Positions 1-8,746 of a DNA stretch of 64,000 nucleotides are shown piece after piece. A program made the position numbers and the translations under genes. Position 1 is the first letter of the stretch. Every line of letters begins with the position of its first letter. The notes beneath the pieces were generated by a model that saw only the letters and a program-made list of their open reading frames with translations, had not been told where the DNA came from and ran no database searches. Origin of the DNA: Steroidobacteraceae bacterium (lineage in GTDB: Bacteria > Pseudomonadota > Gammaproteobacteria > Steroidobacterales > Steroidobacteraceae); NCBI GenBank assembly GCA_019187185.1, contig JABAQU010000002.1, positions 186,001 to 250,000 on the forward strand, read 5' to 3'.

Positions 1-2
1 GG

Positions 3-428
3 TATGCACCGCGCGGCCCGCGCTTCGTCGTGGTCGCTCCGCCGGTGGGTCTCTTCGTCGGCGTGTTGCCGATGTTCCACACGACACTGTGGTTCGGCGG
101 CATCCCCTACTATTACGCCGACGACGTGTATTACCGCTGGCGCCCCGACCTCGGCGGCTACGCCGTCGTGGATCCGCCCGGCACCGAGGACAGCACACCT
201 CCGCCCACCGGCACAGACGATCTCTTCGTGTACCCGAAGAACGGCCAGTCGCAGGCACAGCAATCGGCAGATCGCTACGAGTGCCACTCCTGGGCGCGTG
301 GCCAGACCGGCTTCGATCCGACCGAACCGCGGGGTGGCGTGCCGGCTTCCGAGACCGCCTCGCGCCGCTCGGACTACCTGCGGGCCATGACCGCGTGCCT
401 CGAGGCCCGCGGCTACAGCGTGCGCTGA
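3..428 (+). CDS. Hypothetical exported/surface protein, 5'-truncated by window edge
   Basis: The reading frame is open from the first bases of the window, so the true start lies upstream. The visible part begins with a Pro/Val/Gly-rich hydrophobic stretch (VVVAPPVGLFVGVLP), then an aromatic segment (IPYYYADDVYYRW) and a polar C-terminal part with Cys pairs near YECHSWA and TACLEARG. This resembles the DUF6515-type small proteins of Proteobacteria, which have a Tyr-rich middle and a short soluble tail. The function is unknown. An internal GTG at 30 is a possible but unlikely start, because coding continues upstream of it. It converges on the UrcA-like gene. Confidence 0.6.
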   Translation, partial: YAPRGPRFVVVAPPVGLFVGVLPMFHTTLWFGGIPYYYADDVYYRWRPDLGGYAVVDPPGTEDSTPPPTGTDDLFVYPKNGQSQAQQSADRYECHSWARGQTGFDPTEPRGGVPASETASRRSDYLRAMTACLEARGYSVR

Positions 429-435
429 CAGGCGC

Positions 436-852
436 TCAGCCGACACCCTTTGCCGCCGCGATCATCGCCTCGACCTGCGGCATCGCGGCGTGCGCGGTGA
501 TGTGCGCGCATTCATAGTCGTCCGGCTCGGACAGCGGATAGAGCTTGCCGATCTCGCGGCACGCCGAGGCGGCGGCGTCATCGACACGCTTCTCGAGCGC
601 GCTGGCGCCCTCCTTCGTCTTCAGATCGAGGCCCCTCGCGCTGACGCGGTAGCTCAACGTGATTTCGTCGACGGGAAACGGGCTCGACGGGTCCATGACG
701 CGCTGCTTGTGTATGCGCATGGCCTGCACGTGAATGCTCGGCGTTTCGTCCGCGAGCGCGCCGCCACTCGACAGCGCACCCGCCGCGAGAACCGCCGCAG
801 CCGCGATCGCGAGGTGCCGCTTCGGCCATTGGTTCCGGTGACTTGTATTCAT
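436..852 (-). CDS. UrcA family protein
   Basis: This is a 138-residue exported protein. I chose the ATG at 852 because AGGAG precedes it at good spacing and it opens a signal peptide: a basic start (NQWPKRH), a hydrophobic Ala/Leu core, then cleavage near ALADE. The longer frame to 906 has no such signal. The mature part has the UrcA-like pattern DLKTKEGASALEKRVDDAAASAC followed by a second Cys in YECAH, so a disulfide is plausible. UrcA proteins are small periplasmic proteins of unknown role, common in Proteobacteria. Assignment is by motif resemblance only. Confidence 0.65.
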   Translation of the reverse strand: MNTSHRNQWPKRHLAIAAAAVLAAGALSSGGALADETPSIHVQAMRIHKQRVMDPSSPFPVDEITLSYRVSARGLDLKTKEGASALEKRVDDAAASACREIGKLYPLSEPDDYECAHITAHAAMPQVEAMIAAAKGVG

Positions 853-1026
853 ACGGGAATCTCCTGTCTTGCGAAGGGCGCCGCGAAGCGTCACGCGAAG
901 CGTCACGCGACGCGACGCGCCTTGTGACCGATTCGACCCGGAACGATCACCGCGGGTTCCATGGCGCGCGACACCTTGAGCGCGTCATCCGCGCCGTGCC
1001 GGGCAAATTGACGTTACACTTGCTTC

Positions 1027-1767
1027 ATGTTCTTCGTTGTCCTCTCGGTCGTCATCCAGGCACTCCTGATCATCCATTGCATCAGGACCGGCCGGAACCA
1101 GATCTGGATCTGGGTGCTCGCGCTGCTGTCGTTTCCGGGCATCCTTGCCTACGTCGCCGTCGAACTGGTGCCCGATCTGCTGCGCAGCCGCACGGCGCGA
1201 CGCGCAGCGCGCGGTGTCTCGCGCGCGCTCGATCCGGGCCGCAACCTGCGGGAGGCGAAGAGCCATGCACAGATCTCGGGCGACGTGGCTTCCCGGCAGG
1301 CGTACGCGGACGAGCTCGCGAGGCAGGGCCGGCACGCGGAGGCGATCGACGAGTATCGCAAAGCGCTGACGGGCCTTTACGAGCACGACCCGAAGCTGAT
1401 GCTCGGACTCGCGCAGGCACAGTTCGACAGTGGTGATCCGGCCGGTGCGCGCGACACGCTCGATCGCCTGATCGCCGCCACGCCCGACTTCAGGAGCCCC
1501 GACGGCCACCTGCTGTATGCCCGTGCGGTCGAAGCGGCGGGCGACCTGGACAAGGCGCTCGACGAGTACGCGACGCTCGCGTCGTACTACCCCGGCGCGG
1601 AAGCGGCCGTGCGTTACGCCGCCCTGCTGCGCAAGACAAGGCGCGGCGAGGAATCCGCGCGGGTGCTGCGCGAGCTGCTCGACCAGGCGCGCATCGCGCC
1701 GGCGCATTACCGGCGCTCACAGAAGGAATGGCTGGCCGCAGCCGAGCGCGATCAGAACAGCCGGTAG
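1027..1767 (+). CDS. Membrane-anchored tetratricopeptide repeat protein
   Basis: This 246-residue protein opens with two hydrophobic helices (residues about 1-20 and 25-48) joined by a short basic loop (RTGRNQ), resembling the PLDc_N-type anchor. A basic linker (about 55-85) and a helical TPR-like region (about 88-240) follow, with repeated segments such as RQGRHAEAIDEYRKAL, LMLGLAQAQFDSGDPAGA and YARAVEAAGDLDKALDEYATL. It is probably an inner-membrane scaffold with the TPR face in the cytoplasm. The partner is unknown. It stands alone between the UrcA-like gene and aguA, convergent with aguA. Confidence 0.7.
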   Translation: MFFVVLSVVIQALLIIHCIRTGRNQIWIWVLALLSFPGILAYVAVELVPDLLRSRTARRAARGVSRALDPGRNLREAKSHAQISGDVASRQAYADELARQGRHAEAIDEYRKALTGLYEHDPKLMLGLAQAQFDSGDPAGARDTLDRLIAATPDFRSPDGHLLYARAVEAAGDLDKALDEYATLASYYPGAEAAVRYAALLRKTRRGEESARVLRELLDQARIAPAHYRRSQKEWLAAAERDQNSR

Positions 1768-1788
1768 CGTTGCGGACGAGCCCGCCAC

Positions 1789-2886
1789 TCAGCCGCGCGC
1801 CGGCACCTGCTGGGTGATGCAGTGAATGTTGCCGCCACCGAGCAGGATCTCGCGTCCGGGCACGCCGACGATCCGCCGGCCGGGGAACAGTGCGCGGAGC
1901 TTGCGCAGCGCGGCGCCGTCGGTATGCGGGTCGAGCAGCGGCACGACGACCCCGCCGTTCGCGATGTAGAAATTCACGTAACTGCCGGCGAGGCGCACCC
2001 CCGCGCGGCGAGCCTTGGCTCCGTCGCGCGTCAGCACGCCGCGCGCCTCGCGCGCGCTCATCCGCAGCGGACCGGGCATCGGCAGCTTGTGTACCGCGAG
2101 TCGCCGGCCGCGCGCGTCGCGCGCGTCGTTGAGCCGCTCCCAGGCATCGCGCGAGATGCGGTACTGCGGATCGCGGCGGTTGTCCGTCCACGTGAGTGCG
2201 ACGACTCCGGGGCGCACGAAGCATGCGAGATTGTCGACGTGGCCGTCCGTCTCGTCGTTGAACACACCCTCGCCGAGCCACAGGACCGTGTGCACGCCGA
2301 GCCAGGCACGGAACTCCGCTTCGAGCTGCGCGCGGGACAGTGTCGGGTTGCGGTTCGGGTTCAGCACGCACTCCTCGGTCACGAGCAGCGTGCCCTCGCC
2401 GTCCACGTGGATCGCACCGCCTTCGTTCACGATCGTCGCGCGATAGCGATCGGCCCGCTCGACCTCGAGCACCTTGCGCGCGACGAGGTCGTCCGCATCC
2501 CACGGGAAGTAGAGGCCGCCGTCGAGGCCGCCCCAGGCATTGAAGCGCCAGTCGACGCCGCGAATTTCCCCGCGGCCGTTCACGACGAAGGTCGGGCCGA
2601 CGTCACGCATCCAGCTGTCGTTCGACGAGAGCTCGACGAGGCGGATGTGCGCCGGGACGCGCGCCCGCGCGAACTCGAACTGCGCGGCACCGACGCCGAT
2701 CGTGACCGGCTCGAACGCGGCGATCGCCGTCGCCACGGCGACGAATGCGTCCTGGGCAGGGCGCGCGCCGTCGCGCCAGTTGTCGGGGCGTTCGGGCCAC
2801 AGCATCCAGCAGCCGTCGTGAGGCGCAAACTCCGCCGGCATCCGGAAGCCGTCGGCCGCGGGGGCCGTATTCAGCGTGCGACTCAT
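1789..2886 (-). CDS. aguA: Agmatine deiminase
   Basis: It hydrolyses agmatine to N-carbamoylputrescine and ammonia in the cytoplasm, one arm of the arginine-to-putrescine route. The 365 residues match the family length. The guanidine-modifying fold is marked by NDSWMRDVGPTF at 89-100, EGGAIHVDGEG near 155, DETDGHVDN with His216, and the catalytic Cys356 in GGGNIHCITQQ at the C-terminus. The partner N-carbamoylputrescine amidase (aguB) is not next to it, so the route must be completed elsewhere. The placement agrees with the large putrescine catabolic region downstream. It is divergent from icd with a very short shared promoter region. Confidence 0.95.
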   Translation of the reverse strand: MSRTLNTAPAADGFRMPAEFAPHDGCWMLWPERPDNWRDGARPAQDAFVAVATAIAAFEPVTIGVGAAQFEFARARVPAHIRLVELSSNDSWMRDVGPTFVVNGRGEIRGVDWRFNAWGGLDGGLYFPWDADDLVARKVLEVERADRYRATIVNEGGAIHVDGEGTLLVTEECVLNPNRNPTLSRAQLEAEFRAWLGVHTVLWLGEGVFNDETDGHVDNLACFVRPGVVALTWTDNRRDPQYRISRDAWERLNDARDARGRRLAVHKLPMPGPLRMSAREARGVLTRDGAKARRAGVRLAGSYVNFYIANGGVVVPLLDPHTDGAALRKLRALFPGRRIVGVPGREILLGGGNIHCITQQVPARG

Positions 2887-2894
2887 GGGGCCGC

Positions 2895-2911
2895 ATTCTA
2901 CATGCTAGAAT
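2895..2911. promoter_or_regulatory. Overlapping divergent -10 boxes (aguA / icd)
   Basis: The sequence ATTCTA-CATGC-TAGAAT is a perfect inverted repeat in the 51-bp gap between aguA and icd. TAGAAT at 2906-2911, preceded by TG at 2903-2904, reads as an extended -10 box for icd, 27 bp before its ATG. An AAGGAG ribosome site follows at 2925-2930. The same hexamer on the other strand (2895-2900) lies 9-14 bp upstream of the aguA ATG and would give a nearly leaderless aguA transcript. The -10 reading is inference from sequence likeness. Confidence 0.45.
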
Positions 2912-2937
2912 TTCGCGGTTTACCAAGGAGCCGCTGA

Positions 2938-4245
2938 ATGTCCACCGCCCCGAGCCTCAAGATCGTCCCGCCCGCCGGCGGCGAGAAGATCACCATCAGG
3001 AACGGCAAGCTCGCCGTACCCGACCGGCCCATCATTCCGTTCATCGAGGGCGACGGCACGGGCCCCGACATCTGGCGCGCCAGCGTGCGCGTGCTCGATG
3101 CCGCGGTCGCCAAGGCGTACGGCGGCCGGCGCCGCATCCAGTGGCTCGAAGTCTATGCGGGCGAAAAATCGAACAAGCTCTTCAACACCTGGCTGCCGGA
3201 CGAGAGCGTCGCGGCGTGCCGCGAGTACCTGGTGTCGATCAAGGGCCCGCTGACGACCCCGGTCGGCGGCGGCATCCGTTCGCTGAACGTCGCGCTGCGC
3301 CAGCTGCTCGACCTGTACGTCTGCCTGCGCCCCGTGCAGTGGTTCAAGGGTGTGCCCTCTCCCGTCAAGAATCCCGGCAAGGTGAACATGGTGATCTTCC
3401 GCGAGAACACCGAGGACATTTACGCGGGCATCGAGTTCGAGCAGGGCAGCGAAGAGAACCGCAGGTTCAAGGAAATGTTCAAGCAGGCCTTCCCGAAGGC
3501 CTACGCGAAGATCCGCTTCCCCGACACCTCGGGAATCGGCATCAAGCCCGTGTCGCAGGAAGGCACCGAGCGCCTGTTCCGCGCGGCCGTCGAGTACGCG
3601 ATCGTGAACCGGCGCAAGAGCGTCACGATCGTGCACAAGGGCAACATCCAGAAGTACACCGAGGGCGCATTCCGCAACTGGAGCTACGCGCTCGCCGAGC
3701 GCGAGTTCGGCGACAAGGTCTACACCTGGGAGCAGTGGGAGCGGACCAAGGCGAAGAGCGGCGAGAAGGCGGCAAACGACGAGCAGGACGCGGCGAAGAA
3801 GGCCGGCAAGGTCATCATCAAGGACGCGATCGCCGACATCACGCTGCAGCAGGTGCTGACGCGGCCCGACGAGTTCGACGTGCTCGCGACCTGCAACCTG
3901 AACGGCGACTACCTCTCGGATGCCCTCGCCGCGCAGGTCGGCGGCATCGGCATCGCGCCCGGCGCCAACATCAACTATGTCACGGGCCACGCGGTGTTCG
4001 AGGCGACCCACGGCACGGCGCCGAAGTACGCCAACCTCGACAAGGTCAACCCGGGCTCGGTCATCCTGTCCGGTGAAATGATGCTGCGCTACATGGGCTG
4101 GACCGAGGCGGCGGACGCGATTCTCGGCGCGATGGATCGCACGATCGGCCAGAAGACCGTCACCTACGATTTCGCGCGCCTGATGGAGGGCGCCACCGAG
4201 GTGAAGTGCAGCGAGTTCGCCGACGCACTGATCAAGAACCTCTGA
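2938..4245 (+). CDS. icd: Isocitrate dehydrogenase (NADP-dependent)
   Basis: It oxidatively decarboxylates isocitrate to 2-oxoglutarate in the TCA cycle. The 435 residues carry the family features: [14 protein letters not shown] at 33-46, [13 protein letters not shown] at 110-122, [13 protein letters not shown], a THKGNIQK-like segment ([12 protein letters not shown]), and a C-terminal NLNGDYLSD / [12 protein letters not shown] region for cofactor binding. Ser115 in GIRSLN corresponds to the serine that AceK phosphorylates (Ser113 in E. coli). The kinase gene lies directly downstream, which makes regulation by reversible phosphorylation very likely. The start is fixed by AAGGAG seven bases upstream. 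Confidence 0.97.
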   Translation: MSTAPSLKIVPPAGGEKITIRNGKLAVPDRPIIPFIEGDGTGPDIWRASVRVLDAAVAKAYGGRRRIQWLEVYAGEKSNKLFNTWLPDESVAACREYLVSIKGPLTTPVGGGIRSLNVALRQLLDLYVCLRPVQWFKGVPSPVKNPGKVNMVIFRENTEDIYAGIEFEQGSEENRRFKEMFKQAFPKAYAKIRFPDTSGIGIKPVSQEGTERLFRAAVEYAIVNRRKSVTIVHKGNIQKYTEGAFRNWSYALAEREFGDKVYTWEQWERTKAKSGEKAANDEQDAAKKAGKVIIKDAIADITLQQVLTRPDEFDVLATCNLNGDYLSDALAAQVGGIGIAPGANINYVTGHAVFEATHGTAPKYANLDKVNPGSVILSGEMMLRYMGWTEAADAILGAMDRTIGQKTVTYDFARLMEGATEVKCSEFADALIKNL

Positions 4246-4265
4246 GTGCCGCCGGAACGCGCTGC

Positions 4266-5996
4266 GTGACCGCAGACTCCGCGCTGGCCGAGGACTGCGC
4301 GCGGCATATCGCCGCCGCGTTCGCGGACTACAACGCCGAGTTTCGCGCGATCACGCGGCGCGCGCCGCAGCGCTTCGACGCGCGCGACTGGAAGGGCAGC
4401 CAGCGCGATGCCGTCGAGCGCATCGAACTCTACGACCGCTGGGTCGACCGGGCGATCGCGGAAATGCGCCTGAAGCTCGGCCACCGTGCCCACGACCGGG
4501 ACCTGTGGCGCACGATCCGGGCACACTTCAGTGACCAGATCGATGCGCTGCCGGATCGCGAGTTCACCAAGACCTATTTCAGTTCGATCACGCGCCGTCT
4601 GTACGGCACCGTGGGTGTCGCGCCCGAAATCGAGTTCGTCGCCGCCGACCTCGACCCGCTCGCGAGCGTGACGAGCGAGGTCGTCACCAACACATATCTC
4701 AATCGTGGCTCCCTGCCGCTGCTGTTCGAGGACCTGCTCGGCGACCTGCGCTTCCACTCGCCGTGGAAGGACTTCGACCGCAGCGTGGGACACGTGGCCG
4801 CCGAAGTCGCCGCGCACCTCGCCACCCTCGGCGAACGCCGCACGCTGACCCGCCTCGACATGATCCGTCCCGTCTTCTACCAGATGACCCGCGCCTTCCT
4901 CGTCGGGCGCATCACCGGGCGGGGCTTCACGGTGCCGCTCGTGATCGCCCTCAAGAACACGGAAAGCGGCATCCACGTCGATGCCGTGATGCTCGCGGAA
5001 GCCGACGTCAGCATCGTGTTCGGGTTCACGCGCTCGTATTTCCACGTCGACCTCGACCGGGTCGGCGAGGCGGTCGTGTTCCTGAAGTCGCTGCTGCCGA
5101 AAAAGCCCGTCAGCGAGCTGTTCACCGTGCTCGGCCGTGCCAAGCAGGGCAAGACCGAGCGGTTCCGGGAACTGCTGCGCCACATGGAGCAGACGACCGA
5201 CCGCTTCGTGCACGCACCCGGCGAGCGCGGACTCGTGATGGTGTGCTTCACGCTGCCCTCTTTCGACGTCGTCTTCAAGGTGATCCGCGACCGTTTCCCG
5301 TACCCGAAGACCGTGCTGCGCGAGGAAGTGCTCGCGAAATACGCCTATGTCTTCCGGCACGACCGCGCCGGACGGCTGGTCGATGCGCAGGAATTCAAGC
5401 GCCTGCGCATCCCGCGTGCGCGCTTTGCGCCGGAGCTCCTCGAGGAACTCGCCACCGAGACTGCGGGCACCGTGCACTTCGAGGGCGACGATGTCATCCT
5501 CGATCACCTGTACATCGAGCGGCGCATGACGCCGCTCAACCTCTACCTGCGCACCGCCTCGCCGGCGCAGGCCGAACTCGCGGTGCTCGACTACGGCCAG
5601 GCGATCCGCGACCTCGCGTACACCAACATCTTCGCGGGCGACCTGCTGCTGAAGAACTTCGGCGTCACCCGCCACGGCCGCGTGATCTTCTACGACTACG
5701 ACGAGCTGTGCCAGGTGACCGACTGCCGGTTCCGCGAGCTGCCGCAGGCGTCCAACGAAGAAGACGAGATGCGCGCCGAGAGCTGGTTCTATGTCGCCGA
5801 CCACGACGTGTTCCCGGAGACCTTCATCAACTTCCTCGCGTTCGACGATGCGCAGCGCGCCGCCTTCGTGCGCGTGCACGGCGAGATCCTGACGGCGGCT
5901 TTCTGGCGCGCGGTGCAGCAGCGGCACGCCGACGGGGAACTGATGGAAGTGCTGCCCTACCACATGCACCGGGTGCGGGTGGCGGGGAGCCTCTGA
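4266..5996 (+). CDS. aceK: Isocitrate dehydrogenase kinase/phosphatase
   Basis: It phosphorylates and dephosphorylates Icd, switching carbon between the TCA cycle and the glyoxylate bypass. The frame is open to an ATG at 4206 inside icd. I take the GTG at 4266 because it gives 576 residues, almost the E. coli length (578), and avoids a 40-bp overlap. The kinase-type active site is visible near residues 457-475 as GDLLLKNFGVTRHGR and VIFYDYDELC, including the conserved catalytic Asp residues, after LDHLYIERRMTPLNLYL. It probably shares the icd transcript (20-bp gap). No aceA or aceB is in the window; in enterobacteria aceK follows those genes instead. Confidence 0.95.
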   Translation: MTADSALAEDCARHIAAAFADYNAEFRAITRRAPQRFDARDWKGSQRDAVERIELYDRWVDRAIAEMRLKLGHRAHDRDLWRTIRAHFSDQIDALPDREFTKTYFSSITRRLYGTVGVAPEIEFVAADLDPLASVTSEVVTNTYLNRGSLPLLFEDLLGDLRFHSPWKDFDRSVGHVAAEVAAHLATLGERRTLTRLDMIRPVFYQMTRAFLVGRITGRGFTVPLVIALKNTESGIHVDAVMLAEADVSIVFGFTRSYFHVDLDRVGEAVVFLKSLLPKKPVSELFTVLGRAKQGKTERFRELLRHMEQTTDRFVHAPGERGLVMVCFTLPSFDVVFKVIRDRFPYPKTVLREEVLAKYAYVFRHDRAGRLVDAQEFKRLRIPRARFAPELLEELATETAGTVHFEGDDVILDHLYIERRMTPLNLYLRTASPAQAELAVLDYGQAIRDLAYTNIFAGDLLLKNFGVTRHGRVIFYDYDELCQVTDCRFRELPQASNEEDEMRAESWFYVADHDVFPETFINFLAFDDAQRAAFVRVHGEILTAAFWRAVQQRHADGELMEVLPYHMHRVRVAGSL

Positions 5997-6018
5997 GTGT
6001 CGCGGCGGGTCGCCGCCG

Positions 6019-6690
6019 TCAGATCGACACGACCTGCGCGGGATCGATGCCGAGCTCGACTGCGACGCTGCGAAGGAGCCCGGGCACGAAGAACTCGGGG
6101 TGCAGCTGCTCGCTCGCGAGGAGGTGTGCGTAGTAGACGACCGCTGCGGCGAGCGAGACGGTCGGGCGGAATTGCCGCCAGCTGCGCAGCACCTCGGCCA
6201 CCTGCGCCGGGAGCGCCCATTCACGGATCAGTTGCTCCGTGTACTCGCCCTGGTGACGCGCACAGAGCTCTGCGCGTGCGGGGGCATCGAGCCGCAGCGC
6301 GACTCCCGATTCGGCGAGTACCAGCGCGCGCAGCGCGCAAGCCTCTCCCGCGCGATGCAGCAGTGCTGCAGTGCCGACCGTACCGCGCGATACGGGGAGC
6401 AGCTGCGAGAGTCTGAGCGCCTTCTCCCGCGTGACGAACGCACCGGCCCGCAGCAGCGCCGCTTCGCGATCGTGGCCTCCGACGGTGAACACGAGGTCCG
6501 CGATCGTCCGCGCGGCGGCATCGTCCGCATCCGTTGCATCACCGCAGAGCAGCGCGTCGAGTGCCGCGGGCCTCGCGGGTACGGCGAGCCCCTGCGATGC
6601 GAAGCTCGCGAGCACCGATTCGCGAACAGCCGATGGTGACGGCGCCGACACTCCGGCATTCGCCACGCGCTGCGCCGACCGATTGAACAT
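6019..6690 (-). CDS. HDOD-like domain protein
   Basis: This 223-residue soluble protein has the helical layout of HDOD domains: a helix bundle with FVTREKALRLSQLLPVSRG near the middle, VGTAALLHRAGEACALRAL, then the C-terminal signature region ALPAQVAEVLRSW and AAAVVYYAHLLASEQ. The metal-binding His-Asp pair of true HD phosphohydrolases is not seen, as is usual for HDOD. Proteins of this kind take part in signalling output, but no partner receiver or GGDEF domain is present here. The gene follows the trans-sulfuration operon on the same strand and overlaps no neighbour. Confidence 0.55.
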   Translation of the reverse strand: MFNRSAQRVANAGVSAPSPSAVRESVLASFASQGLAVPARPAALDALLCGDATDADDAAARTIADLVFTVGGHDREAALLRAGAFVTREKALRLSQLLPVSRGTVGTAALLHRAGEACALRALVLAESGVALRLDAPARAELCARHQGEYTEQLIREWALPAQVAEVLRSWRQFRPTVSLAAAVVYYAHLLASEQLHPEFFVPGLLRSVAVELGIDPAQVVSI

Positions 6691-6694
6691 AAGG

Positions 6695-6725
6695 CCTGAT
6701 CCCTGAAACTGACGGGACCATCAGG
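6695..6725 (-). promoter_or_regulatory. Hairpin in the leader of the HDOD-like gene
   Basis: Read on the minus strand, CCTGAT and ATCAGG arms pair around an inner CCC/GGG stem, with a three-base bulge. The loop ends just before AGGCCTT and the ATG of the HDOD-like gene. It could terminate or attenuate readthrough from the upstream operon (there is no U-tract), or it could affect translation. It is short and may be incidental. Confidence 0.25.
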
Positions 6726-6776
6726 CAACGCCGGACGCAAACTGTAAAGCGCGGGCGCCGAAATCCGCCGCCTGCC

Positions 6777-7949
6777 TCACGTTTCGGCGGCTGCGAGCCC
6801 CCGGTCGATGTCGGCGCGCAGGTCGTCTTCGTCCTCGAGGCCGAGCGAGAGCCGCACCGTGCCGTCGGTCACGGCGGAAATCGCGAGCTGCTCGGCGCTC
6901 AGGTCCCGCGACTTCAGCATCTGCGGCGCCATCACGAGCGACTCCGTCGAACCGAGACTCGCGGTCTTCGCGAAGAGTGTCAGTGCCTCCGTGAAGCGTC
7001 GGCCCGCTTCGGCGCCACCCCGCAGGTCGAAGGTGACGATCGTGCCGAACTCGCGCATCTGCGCGCGCGCGAGCGCGTGCTGCGGGTGGCCGGGAAGGCC
7101 GGGGTAGTGCACGCGGGCCACAGCCGGATGCGCTGCGAGGCGCTGTGCGATCGCGAGCGCGCGGGCACTCTGCTCGCGATAGCGCACGAAGTAGGTACGC
7201 AGGCCCCGCTGGATCAGGAAGGCGGCGTGCGGATCGAGCACTCCGCCCAGCACCGGGAATTCCGCACGCAGCGGTCGCAGGAGTTCGGCGCGCGCAATCA
7301 CCGCGCCACCCATCACGTCGCCCGATCCCGACGCGTACTTCGTCAGGCTGTGCAGGAAGTAATCGACGTCGTATTCGCCGTGCTGATGCAGTCCGGCGAA
7401 GGTGTTGTCCATCACGGTGTGCGCACCATGGCGGCGCGCGAGGCGCGTGATCGTCGCGATGTCGGCGATCTTCGTGACCGGGTTCGTCGGCGATTCGAAG
7501 ATCACGAGCCGCGTCGGCGTGGTCGCGAGCGCCTGCTCGATGCCGGCGAGGTCCTCGACGGACAGCATCGCATGCGTCACGCCGAAGCGGCCGAGCAGGC
7601 GGCGGATGATCTGCCGCGTCGGACCGTAGGTCTCGACGAAGCACAGCACGTGGTCGCCCTGCTTCGTGAGTCCGAGCAGCGTCTGCGCAATCACGTTGAC
7701 GCCCGAGGCGGTCGCGAGGCAGTCGTCGCGGTCCTGCAGCGACGCGAGCGTCAGTTCGAGCTGGCGCGTCGTCGGATTCGACGTGCGCATGTAGTAATAG
7801 CCGGCGCGCTCGCCCCGCAGGGTCCGCACCGTCTCTTCCACCGACTCGAACTCGAACTTGACGGTCTGGTAGATCGGTGCGACGACCGGGCGGTTGTCGG
7901 CCGGAACCGGCACGGCGGGAGGATGGTTGACGCGCGTCGGCTTCTTCAT
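6777..7949 (-). CDS. Trans-sulfuration family PLP enzyme (cystathionine gamma-synthase / methionine gamma-lyase type)
   Basis: This is a 390-residue fold-type I PLP enzyme of the Cys/Met metabolism family, near the family's usual length. Visible features are YYYMRTSNPTTRQLE (51-65, Tyr and Arg of the phosphate and substrate site), VETYGPTR (105-112), FESPTNPVTK (151-160), Asp181 in VMDNTFA for the pyridine nitrogen, and the Schiff-base Lys204 in HSLTKYASGSGD. The exact reaction (gamma-synthase, gamma-lyase or sulfhydrylase) cannot be read from motifs. It starts with ATGA overlapping the end of the omega-amidase gene, so the two are translationally coupled. Neighbours point to methionine or homocysteine turnover. 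Confidence 0.85.
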   Translation of the reverse strand: MKKPTRVNHPPAVPVPADNRPVVAPIYQTVKFEFESVEETVRTLRGERAGYYYMRTSNPTTRQLELTLASLQDRDDCLATASGVNVIAQTLLGLTKQGDHVLCFVETYGPTRQIIRRLLGRFGVTHAMLSVEDLAGIEQALATTPTRLVIFESPTNPVTKIADIATITRLARRHGAHTVMDNTFAGLHQHGEYDVDYFLHSLTKYASGSGDVMGGAVIARAELLRPLRAEFPVLGGVLDPHAAFLIQRGLRTYFVRYREQSARALAIAQRLAAHPAVARVHYPGLPGHPQHALARAQMREFGTIVTFDLRGGAEAGRRFTEALTLFAKTASLGSTESLVMAPQMLKSRDLSAEQLAISAVTDGTVRLSLGLEDEDDLRADIDRGLAAAET

Positions 7950-8737
7950 GGCGGGCTCCCGGCCGGGTCGAGGGCAAAGCGGTCGGCGTCGAGTGCGACC
8001 GGAAAGCGCGCGCGCAGCTCACGCAGCGCATCGAGGTCGAGTGCCACGGTCGCAATGGCCGCCGTGTCTCCGAGTTCGACGAGCGGCTGGCCGAGCTGCG
8101 GCTCGATGGCCGCGCTGCCGCCCCGGTGTGCGACCCCGTTGCCGTCCTCGCCCACGCGGTTGACGCCGACGACGTAGGCCTGGTTCTCGATGGCGCGTGC
8201 GCGCAGCAGCTGCTGCCACGCGTGCTGGCGCGGCGCCGGCCAGTTCGCGACGTAGACGAGCAGGTCGTAGTCGTAGCCGGCGCGACGGCGGCTCCACACC
8301 GGGAAGCGCAGGTCGTAACAGACGAGCGGCGCAATGCGCGCACCGCGCCACGTGACCATGCATGGCGTCTCGCCTGCGGCGAAATGCGCGTGCTCGCCAC
8401 CCATTCGGAACAGGTGCCGCTTGTCGTAGTGTGCGAGCAGGCCGTCGGGCGTGGCCCACAGCGCGCGATTGTGCGCACCCGTGGCATCCCGGATGAACGC
8501 GCTGCCGAGGAGCGCCGCATCGAGGCGCCGCGCCGTGGCGAGCAGCCACTCGCAGGTCGGCCCGCCCATCGGCTCGGCACGTGCCGCGCCCTGCATGTCG
8601 AAGCCGGTGGTGAATGTCTCGGGCAGCACGATCAGGTCGGTCGCGCCCGCGAGCGGCGCGAGCAACTGCGCGAACCGGGCCCGGTTCGCGTCCGGATCGC
8701 CCCAGGCGAGCGTTGACTGGACGAGCGTCGTGCGCAT
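7946..8737 (-). CDS. Omega-amidase (YafV/Nit2-type carbon-nitrogen hydrolase)
   Basis: This 263-residue nitrilase-superfamily amidase has the triad Glu40 (IVLPETFTTGF), Lys106 (YDKRHLF) and Cys140 (LVCYDLRFPVWS). Enzymes of this clade hydrolyse 2-oxoglutaramate and 2-oxosuccinamate, the open-chain products of glutamine or asparagine transaminases, and so pull transamination of 4-methylthio-2-oxobutyrate to methionine. The next gene upstream is exactly such an aminotransferase, nine bases away, which strongly supports this role. A family-level amidase call is near certain. The precise substrate is inferred from context. Confidence 0.88.
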   Translation of the reverse strand: MRTTLVQSTLAWGDPDANRARFAQLLAPLAGATDLIVLPETFTTGFDMQGAARAEPMGGPTCEWLLATARRLDAALLGSAFIRDATGAHNRALWATPDGLLAHYDKRHLFRMGGEHAHFAAGETPCMVTWRGARIAPLVCYDLRFPVWSRRRAGYDYDLLVYVANWPAPRQHAWQQLLRARAIENQAYVVGVNRVGEDGNGVAHRGGSAAIEPQLGQPLVELGDTAAIATVALDLDALRELRARFPVALDADRFALDPAGSPP

Positions 8738-8746
8738 GGGCGCAGT

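Noticed and set aside
4164-6224. A 686-codon open frame antisense to aceK
   Set aside because: High GC keeps antisense frames open. The product is low-complexity, with His/Glu/Arg runs and no domain, while aceK on the other strand has all family motifs.
8000-8700. Plus-strand frame over the omega-amidase as a separate gene
   Set aside because: It is antisense to the amidase with its complete Glu-Lys-Cys triad, and has no motif of its own.
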